A stretch of DNA of 5,023 bases from Planctomycetaceae bacterium (GTDB taxonomy: Bacteria > Planctomycetota > Planctomycetia > Pirellulales > UBA1268): assembly GCA_947453875.1 (NCBI GenBank), contig CANGIH010000226.1:1-5023 (forward strand), written 5' to 3'. The position numbers and the translations under genes were made by a program. A model generated the notes under the pieces. It was not told where the DNA came from. It searched no databases and saw only the letters and a list, made by a program, of their open reading frames with translations. This document shows positions 1-5,023 of this stretch, piece by piece (position 1 is the stretch's first letter; every line of letters starts with the position of its first letter).

Positions 1-1
1 G

Positions 2-1297
2 GCCGCTTCGACCGGCAATCTCAAGCTCGCGCTCTCCGCAGCCCGCGTCCGAGACCTCGTCCGTGACTACCTGCGATCGGCGGACGAGGCCGAACGCTCG
101 CAGTTGAGGGAACGCCTCGCCGCGGAAGAAGCCGGTGACGCGGCGACGATCGCAGCGGTCGCGACGCAGATGCGCCCTCCTCTCGATCCCCCAGAACCGA
201 CGGCCCCCGGGCTTCACGAATTCTCATTTCCCGGCACGGATGGCCGAGCGGTGGAATGCCTTGTGCAACTCCCACCCGAATACGATCCGCACCGCCGCTA
301 CCCCGCCGTCATCACGCTCCATGCGGCCTTCACCACGCCGCTCGAGCAGATCGAATGGTGGGCCGGATCACCGGGGCCCGATGGCCGCCGCCTCGGTCAG
401 GGAAGCCGGCACGGAATGATCGTCATCGCCCCCCGATGGACCGAGAACGGACAGACCGCCTTCGGGTACAGCGCCCGCGAACATGCCGCCGTCCTCGGAG
501 CACTCCGCGAATCGCAACGGCGGTTCTCGATCGATTCCGACCAGGTATTCCTTTCCGGTCACTCGCTCGGCGGCGATGCGGCCTGGGACGTGGCGCTTGC
601 CCATCCTGATCTTTGGGCCGGCCTGGTGGCGATCGCTCCCTCCGCAGGGAAATACGTGAACCATTATTGGCACAACGCCCGGACGCTTCCCATCTATCTG
701 GTCGGTGGAGAGCTCGACAACGGGACCTTCTCCCATAACGGGATGGATCTCGACCGCTACCTCTCCAAGGGGTTCGACACCACCTATGTCGAATACAGGG
801 GACGCGGGCACGAGCATTTCGCCGAGGAGCAATTGCGCATCTTCGATTGGCTGGGACGCCGCAAGCGGAATTTCTTCCCGACGACGATCGATGCGGTCAC
901 GATGCGTCCCTGGGACAACTTCTTCTGGTGGGTGGAGATGGCGGGCACGCCGGCAAAGACGGTCGTGCTGCCGTCACAATGGCCCCCCGGGCAGGGAGTG
1001 CGGCCGTTCTCGCTCGAGGCCAAGACGACTGCCACCAACGGCCTCAATGTCCATTGCGGTGCCGAGCGGGTGCGCATCTGGCTGTCACCGGAGCTGGTCG
1101 ACTTCGCCCGACCGGTCAACGTCAGCCTCGATGGCAAGCGAATCTCCCGCGACGAGGTGGAGCCGGACATCGCCGTCCTCCTGGAGGATCTGCGGACCCG
1201 CGGCGACCGGCAGCACCCGTTCTGGGCTGTTCTCGAATCAACCCGCGGTCCTGCAACGACCCCCGCAGCACCGCGCAAGGGGAGCCCCCCTCCCTGA
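2..1297 (+). CDS. Alpha/beta hydrolase (esterase / prolyl-oligopeptidase-like), 5' end missing
   Basis: The reading frame is open from the first bases of the window to a TGA at 1295-1297, giving 431 visible residues. The in-frame TTG at 104 is not a credible start because the frame continues upstream without a stop, so the gene begins outside the window. After about 70 helical, charged residues comes an alpha/beta-hydrolase core: a strand with YPAVITLHAAF (oxyanion-hole region, near residue 107), MIVIAPRW, then the nucleophile elbow GHSLGG with Ser at visible residue 188. A plausible acid Asp lies in GGELDNG (residue 239) and a His in RGRGHEHF (residue 270). About 125 residues follow the fold (from RKRNFFP to HPFWAVLE), including RPWDNFFWWVE and LSPELVDFARPVNVSLDGK, then a Pro/Thr/Ala-rich tail. 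The triad supports an ester or peptide hydrolase; the substrate cannot be told. I recall similar hydrolases with this C-terminal domain from planctomycetes. It is convergent with the gene ending at 1400. Confidence 0.88.
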   Translation, partial: AASTGNLKLALSAARVRDLVRDYLRSADEAERSQLRERLAAEEAGDAATIAAVATQMRPPLDPPEPTAPGLHEFSFPGTDGRAVECLVQLPPEYDPHRRYPAVITLHAAFTTPLEQIEWWAGSPGPDGRRLGQGSRHGMIVIAPRWTENGQTAFGYSAREHAAVLGALRESQRRFSIDSDQVFLSGHSLGGDAAWDVALAHPDLWAGLVAIAPSAGKYVNHYWHNARTLPIYLVGGELDNGTFSHNGMDLDRYLSKGFDTTYVEYRGRGHEHFAEEQLRIFDWLGRRKRNFFPTTIDAVTMRPWDNFFWWVEMAGTPAKTVVLPSQWPPGQGVRPFSLEAKTTATNGLNVHCGAERVRIWLSPELVDFARPVNVSLDGKRISRDEVEPDIAVLLEDLRTRGDRQHPFWAVLESTRGPATTPAAPRKGSPPP

Positions 1298-1344
1298 CCG
1301 GGAGCGGAGCGGCCCCATCACGCCGCGCCACCCGAAACGACGAA

Positions 1345-1368
1345 CGCCGGCGGGGAATCCCGCCGGCG
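1345..1368. terminator. Perfect 10-bp stem-loop between convergent genes, candidate bidirectional terminator
   Basis: The arms CGCCGGCGGG (1345-1354) and CCCGCCGGCG (1359-1368) are exact reverse complements around a GAAT loop. The element lies 47 bp after the stop of the + strand hydrolase and 31 bp after the stop of the - strand secreted-protein gene, where a shared terminator is expected. No long T tract follows on the + strand. On the - strand the following bases (TTCGTCGTTTC) are moderately T-rich, so intrinsic termination is more plausible for the - strand transcript. The rest of the 102-bp gap shows nothing else. The structure is certain; its function as a terminator is inferred. Confidence 0.6.
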
Positions 1369-1399
1369 CCTGTCAATGTCTGTCACGCCTCCGGGCCGA

Positions 1400-3427
1400 T
1401 CAACGGCCAACGGTATCGGCCGGTTCACGCGCGACCGCTTCGGTCGCCTTCGACTCGCGCGGTAGGGCCACGCCGGCCACATACCACCCCTCGGGCACGG
1501 TCTCCATCCCCACACCGCTCGCGCCGAGATACCGCTGGATGACCTCGAACTCAGGAAGCGTGCTGCCGTCAATCCGCTGTTCGCGGACGCTCCCCTCCTT
1601 GCCGTCACCGAGCAGCCCGTTGAGAAGCTGGCCCATCAGGCTCTTCGACTTGGGCATCTCGCCCCGACGGAGCATTTCGTAGGCAGGGCGGATCGTCTCG
1701 TCCCCTCGACCGAAGCTCCGCAGGGCCGTCTCCCCGGGGAAGAGCCGGGCCAGTTCGTCGGTCACGACATCGTAGTCACCGCTGTCCACCAGCGTGCCGT
1801 CGGCCGACGTCGTCGCCAGCACCCGCTCGAGAAAGTCGCGGTGCGACGCGATCAGAAGGTGCCCGTGGGCCACCGTCACGGCGGAGTGCGGGAGGAGCTT
1901 CTCCTCCCGATCCCGGAGCTTGTTGCGCCGGCCATGCCCCGTGTCGGAATCGGCGTGTGCCGCAGGCGCCAGGCCTGGCGTCTCGATCTCGAGCTTCGGG
2001 ATCGCATCGGAGCGGTCAATCAGCTCCCAGATCACATGGCCATCAAACTCCACCCGACGCATGTCCGGGTCGGTGGCCATGCTCTTGGCGACGGTCTTGG
2101 CAACCTGCTCGGGATTCGAGGTCTCGACGGCGATCACGAGTCGTTCGCTGTCGACATCGATCGGCATCGTGTGGTCGCTGACGATCGAGACACGGGTGCC
2201 CAGGCAGCCGACGAGGTCATGCTCGACGTCGATCTGCGGTCCATCTGGATCCTCCTTGAGGGAGGCGATGACGTCGTCGAACACCCCCTTCTCACCCACG
2301 ACATCGTCGACGAGCGACTCCACCGAGGCGAAAGCGTTCTTCATGTCCCACTGCATCGTCATCCAGCTCGACACGTCGCGCGGAACCCAGGTGGGGGGAT
2401 CGAGGCGGGCCGTGTTGGGGAACTGCAGCATCCGGGCGGCGAGCTTGTAGCGGTCGGAGGCGAAGGGCTTGCGTCCGTCGAGCGGCGGCGCGTGGATGAG
2501 CGTGTGGTGACGCAGCTCGTGCAGGCCGTCGTCGAGGACGACGACGCCACCGACCGCCTTCACGGCGTCGAAGCCCTGACGGCCGAGAATCGCCACGTAG
2601 TCGGGGCCCTTGCGCTTCTCACGGGGCGGATTGGCTGCCTGCAACGCACGGGCGAAGCCGAGCGGATCGACATACCAGCGGATTGGGGCGGCAGCGGCGG
2701 GCACCTTATCGGCACAGCGATCCGCCACGGCCTTGTAGGAGACGACGGTGGCGAGCGAATCGCTGCGGCCGGAGAGCGCTGACGCGATCTCCATGACGAC
2801 GGCGGGATCGTCCCCGACGATCAGCGCCTGCGGATGCACGACGATCGCGACCCGCGTGGCATGTGCGGTTCCCGGTTCCTGCGGGATGTCGTAGACCGTC
2901 ATCGTCGTGCCTCCGCCCGACGTCGACGTGGCTTTCGTCGCCTTGCGCTCGACGAGGCGCTCGCCGATCGTCTCGACGAGCCGGGCAGCGGCCTGCTCGT
3001 GACCAGTCGTGTCGACCAGGATCACGGAGGCGAGCTTCCCTGCTGACGGTTCGATCACCCCCAGCGCGATCTCTCCGCCGGGGACACTGGCGAAGTCCTC
3101 GAACGACAGCCCCAGCTTCCCCAGACGCTGCCGGCCGGCGCTGCGGGCCTGATCGCGGACTCCCTCCACGAAGGGCCGCATCTGCGGATCCTTGAGGAGC
3201 TGGCCGTAGCTGGTGTTGTCGAACCGTTCCTGGAGCCCGCGGGGATCGGGCGAGCTGATCCAGATCCGGGTGGTCGCGGGAAACACCGTCTCGCTCGGGG
3301 CGAATCCGGCGGCCCCGGCCGGGAGTGCCGTGGCGACAGAGGCCAGCGCCACCATCCACGCGGCGCATCGGACAACTCCGCGCGGTGACAAGTTCTGCCG
3401 GCGACCGGCGGTAAGGCTTCCCTGCAC
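1400..3427 (-). CDS. Secreted protein of unknown function with an internal two-fold repeat (planctomycete-type)
   Basis: The gene encodes 675 residues from a GTG at 3427 to a TGA at 1402-1400. The start is supported by AAGGAGG seven bases upstream and by a signal peptide directly after it: a basic N-terminus (RR at 9-10, R16, R20), a hydrophobic stretch AAWMVALASVATAL (22-35), and a likely signal peptidase I site after A39 or A40. The mature protein begins with a PATTRIWISSPD stretch and a DPQMRPF motif (80-86). Residues 109-238 and 399-562 appear to be diverged copies of one unit. Each has a V-[DE]-T-[TS]-x(3)-Q-x-A strand-helix (136-148 and 433-443), a YDIP or WELID strand, and a VVHPQALIVGDDP or VAHGHLLIASHRD segment followed by a helix. 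A charged, probably disordered insert lies at 488-511. There is no transmembrane segment after the signal peptide and no lipobox, so it is probably exported to the periplasm or outside. I recall similar uncharacterised secreted proteins in planctomycetes, and the layout resembles DUF3352-type proteins, but I cannot confirm membership. No catalytic motif was recognised. Confidence 0.88.
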   Translation of the reverse strand: MQGSLTAGRRQNLSPRGVVRCAAWMVALASVATALPAGAAGFAPSETVFPATTRIWISSPDPRGLQERFDNTSYGQLLKDPQMRPFVEGVRDQARSAGRQRLGKLGLSFEDFASVPGGEIALGVIEPSAGKLASVILVDTTGHEQAAARLVETIGERLVERKATKATSTSGGGTTMTVYDIPQEPGTAHATRVAIVVHPQALIVGDDPAVVMEIASALSGRSDSLATVVSYKAVADRCADKVPAAAAPIRWYVDPLGFARALQAANPPREKRKGPDYVAILGRQGFDAVKAVGGVVVLDDGLHELRHHTLIHAPPLDGRKPFASDRYKLAARMLQFPNTARLDPPTWVPRDVSSWMTMQWDMKNAFASVESLVDDVVGEKGVFDDVIASLKEDPDGPQIDVEHDLVGCLGTRVSIVSDHTMPIDVDSERLVIAVETSNPEQVAKTVAKSMATDPDMRRVEFDGHVIWELIDRSDAIPKLEIETPGLAPAAHADSDTGHGRRNKLRDREEKLLPHSAVTVAHGHLLIASHRDFLERVLATTSADGTLVDSGDYDVVTDELARLFPGETALRSFGRGDETIRPAYEMLRRGEMPKSKSLMGQLLNGLLGDGKEGSVREQRIDGSTLPEFEVIQRYLGASGVGMETVPEGWYVAGVALPRESKATEAVAREPADTVGR

Positions 3428-3434
3428 GACAACT

Positions 3435-3441
3435 CCTCCTT
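3435..3441 (-). promoter_or_regulatory. Shine-Dalgarno AAGGAGG that fixes the GTG start at 3427
   Basis: On the - strand AAGGAGG is followed by seven bases and then GTG. This is a near-perfect anti-SD match at ideal spacing. It decides for a GTG start and against later in-frame starts, which would remove the signal peptide. Confidence 0.85.
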
Positions 3442-3446
3442 GAAGA

Positions 3447-3465
3447 CACCGCCCTGGGCGCGGTG
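3447..3465 (-). other. Small inverted repeat just upstream of the ribosome binding site
   Basis: CACCGC and GCGGTG form a 6-bp stem around a 7-base loop, ending five bases before the Shine-Dalgarno of the secreted-protein gene on the - strand. It could stabilise the 5' end of the transcript or influence initiation. In DNA this GC-rich a stem of this size may arise by chance. The remainder of the 186-bp gap (3428-3613) shows no convincing promoter and no credible small gene. Confidence 0.3.
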
Positions 3466-3613
3466 ATTGGTGCGCTCCCTTTTCTTATCGTGCCAATGCC
3501 CCGCGAATCTGGACTCGCCGATCAGGAAGTGTTCGGTCGGCCATGCCGAGCTGGAGAAGCTGGGCGGCCCCGGCAAGCAATCCGGGAGACACAAGTGCCC
3601 CCGACCCTGCCAG

Positions 3614-4822
3614 TCAGGTGGGCGGCGCGGACAGGGAAAACCGCTCCCCGCTGCCGACGGCCCGCCCGGCAGCACCGCTCGGCGTCAGCGCCGATTCGAT
3701 TCCCATCCCGACCAAGCCCGCTGCGATGGCAAGCACGAGGGCCACCGCAAGCAGAGTCTCGCCACCGCCCAGCGTCCGGGAGACCGCAGTCTCGAGCAGG
3801 CGGAGAAGCAGCGCCGTCGCCACTACCGCCGCAGTCACCCCCAAGGCCATGGCGGCACGCTCGGGAGCACCAGCCGACAACAGCGCAGCCACGAGAGGGG
3901 GCCAGCCGAGGACCGCAGCATGCATCCAGGTCGATGGAACCGCATAGGCCGGATCGGTTCCCCAGGCGAGCCGGCGGACCCACCCCGACTCGATCTTCGT
4001 CGCCATCGAGCGGAGGAGTCGGTGCCATGCGGGAGCATGATGGATGTCTGCCAGAAGCGCAGCAGGGACCGCGAGAGCCACAAAACAGCCCACCGACAGC
4101 CAGACGTCCAGAACCGCATCCTGGGGGTTGAGAAACAGCCATCCGATCATGCCGCCGAGCGCCGCTGCCATCCCCCCCCGGTACAACCACCGCCGCAGCG
4201 GTCCGGACACCATATCGCCTCTCGACGTCACGTCGCTGCTGGTTGCGGTCATCGACTGATCGCGTTGCCGGTCGATCCACAACACCGCCGCCGCAAGTGT
4301 GCCCCAGGCTCCCACGACCAGACCGAGGACGGCGAGCACGTCATCCTTCCTGTTCCTCGCGCCGATCCAAGCCAGCATCGCGGCACTGGCGGCAAGGAGG
4401 AGCGCGAGGCTCGCCGCATCAGCGGCGTTTGCCCCCCGTTTCCTCGCTGCTTCAACGGCATTCGAGGCGGCCGCCATCCCCACGAGGATCGCGAGCGTCG
4501 CCGCATTGCCCGCCGCACCGGCCGGTTCTCCCCCGGGCAGAATCGTGGCGGCGACCATGCAGGCGACCGCCCCGAGCGCGGGCCACGCCAGGCGATACGA
4601 CAGCCACACCAGCGGGGCAACAAGCGTCCCGCAAGGGGGTGGCAACGGCCCGCCGATCGCAGCCACCGCAAGGCAGGCGCCGACCGACCACGCCGCGATG
4701 ATGGCCGCGGGCCCGGCCGGTCCCGCAGCCAGCAACCAGGCGGCAGCGGCGGCGCCGAACATCGCCAACCATGACGCCGGACGGCGCGAGTCGATCCGAA
4801 TGAGAAGCCAAGCGAGGTTCAT
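3614..4822 (-). CDS. Polytopic membrane protein of unknown function
   Basis: The gene encodes 402 residues from an ATG at 4822 to a TGA at 3616-3614. I chose this ATG because it overlaps the stop of the upstream gene as ATGA and because MNLAWLLIRIDSRRP is a natural cytoplasmic start before the first membrane segment. A GTG at 4870 would add 16 residues inside the upstream gene. Only a weak GAGG lies 11 bases upstream, which fits initiation by coupling. I count about ten or eleven hydrophobic segments, near residues 18-33, 37-56, 68-94, 106-122, 137-155, 162-183, 215-231, 238-258, 300-317, 322-343 and 355-376. There is a hydrophilic loop at 184-212 and another, with HHAPAWHR and a Trp/Arg-rich stretch, at 259-299. 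The protein is extremely rich in Ala, Leu and Gly. I recognise no transporter signature, so its substrate or role is unknown. The coupling suggests it works with the thioesterase-like upstream product, perhaps in export or assembly of a lipid-like or thioester-derived product; this is a guess. Confidence 0.82.
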   Translation of the reverse strand: MNLAWLLIRIDSRRPASWLAMFGAAAAAWLLAAGPAGPAAIIAAWSVGACLAVAAIGGPLPPPCGTLVAPLVWLSYRLAWPALGAVACMVAATILPGGEPAGAAGNAATLAILVGMAAASNAVEAARKRGANAADAASLALLLAASAAMLAWIGARNRKDDVLAVLGLVVGAWGTLAAAVLWIDRQRDQSMTATSSDVTSRGDMVSGPLRRWLYRGGMAAALGGMIGWLFLNPQDAVLDVWLSVGCFVALAVPAALLADIHHAPAWHRLLRSMATKIESGWVRRLAWGTDPAYAVPSTWMHAAVLGWPPLVAALLSAGAPERAAMALGVTAAVVATALLLRLLETAVSRTLGGGETLLAVALVLAIAAGLVGMGIESALTPSGAAGRAVGSGERFSLSAPPT

Positions 4823-5023
4823 CGTTGGAGTGGCCTCGCGCGAGAATCCGCCTGCCTGCCATCGTCGCACGTCCCCTCACCATCCGGACGGAGACAGCCC
4901 CGGAGGATGGATGCGACGGCCGTCGCGTTGGGCTGCCGGAGGACATCGTGGTGGCTGCCGGGAAGACGATACGCGGCACAATCCCCGCTTGTCAGCCCAC
5001 GGAACAATTCAGCGTTCGCAGCC
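4819..5023 (-). CDS. C-terminal end of a thioesterase-type alpha/beta hydrolase (start outside window)
   Basis: The - strand frame is open from the window edge to a TGA at 4821-4819, giving 67 visible residues. The key stretch is AAYRLPGSHHDVLRQP (residues 16-31) followed by NATAVASILRGCL. This matches the end of the thioesterase fold (PF00975-like), where a strand leads to G-x-H carrying the catalytic His, then a [ML]-L-x-x-P turn and the last helix. His24 is the likely catalytic residue; His25 is adjacent. A polar tail of about 23 residues (from RPDGEG) follows. Such domains end nonribosomal peptide or polyketide synthases or stand alone as type II thioesterases; the window does not show which. 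The gene overlaps the membrane-protein ATG by four bases. Being a short fragment in GC-rich DNA, the call depends on the motif and on the ATGA junction. Confidence 0.62.
   Translation of the reverse strand, partial: AANAELFRGLTSGDCAAYRLPGSHHDVLRQPNATAVASILRGCLRPDGEGTCDDGRQADSRARPLQR

Noticed and set aside
104..106. TTG as the start of the + strand hydrolase
   Set aside because: The same frame is open to the window's left edge, with sensible helical protein sequence upstream of it and no Shine-Dalgarno before the TTG. The gene is therefore treated as truncated by the window.
1841..2782. + strand open frame of 313 codons opposite the secreted-protein gene
   Set aside because: It lies entirely within the well-supported - strand gene, which has a signal peptide and Shine-Dalgarno. 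The antisense product has no recognisable motif and is best explained by high third-position GC.
3489..3495. TGGCACG on the - strand, resembling the -24 element of a sigma-54 promoter
   Set aside because: The required GC doublet of the -12 element (TTGC) is missing: four bases later the sequence reads GAAA. A GATAAG that could serve as a -10 overlaps the same place but has no matching -35.
3484..3543. Possible 19-codon - strand small frame (ATG GCC GAC ... TAA) in the 186-bp gap
   Set aside because: There is no Shine-Dalgarno upstream and the product is a short Arg-rich peptide with no features. It is not distinguishable from chance.
3569..3586. CCCGG / CCGGG inverted repeat downstream of the membrane-protein stop
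   Set aside because: The stem is only 5 bp with an 8-base loop and no T run follows on the - strand, so it is not a credible terminator in this GC-rich sequence.
3467..4774. Long + strand open frame of 435 codons opposite the membrane-protein gene
   Set aside because: The translation is dominated by Arg, His, Pro, Gly and Gln with no hydrophobic core. It is the expected antisense shadow of an Ala/Leu-rich GC-rich gene. The - strand frame gives coherent membrane segments and an ATGA junction.

Overview
The window is GC-rich and almost fully coding. It suggests a planctomycete of the Pirellula/Rhodopirellula type. That assignment rests on the protein types, which I recognise from memory: a secreted ~675-residue protein beginning its mature part with a PATTRIWISS-like stretch, and an alpha/beta hydrolase with an appended C-terminal domain ending in an RGDRQHPFWA-like motif. 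The assignment is an inference; no rRNA or marker gene is present.

Layout: positions 2-1297 (+) hold the 3' part of an alpha/beta-hydrolase (esterase or prolyl-oligopeptidase-like) gene that starts outside the window. A 102-bp convergent intergenic region follows, containing a perfect 10-bp stem-loop with a 4-nt loop, which is the best terminator candidate. Positions 1400-3427 (-) hold a complete gene for a secreted protein of unknown function, with a signal peptide, a very good Shine-Dalgarno and an internal two-fold duplication. A 186-bp gap separates it from a polytopic membrane protein of unknown function (3614-4822, -). The stop codon of the gene upstream of the membrane protein (4819 to the window edge, -) overlaps the membrane protein's ATG in an ATGA. 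That upstream fragment looks like the C-terminal end of a thioesterase-type alpha/beta hydrolase domain.

Functional picture: the thioesterase-ended gene and the membrane protein are very probably co-transcribed and translationally coupled, so they may act on the same product or process. The secreted protein could be the third gene of that transcript or could have its own promoter in the 186-bp gap. The + strand hydrolase is a separate convergent unit. I found no mobile element, CRISPR array, tRNA or rRNA, and nothing that amounts to a clearly new system. The most interesting points are the duplicated secreted protein and the coupled thioesterase/membrane protein pair.
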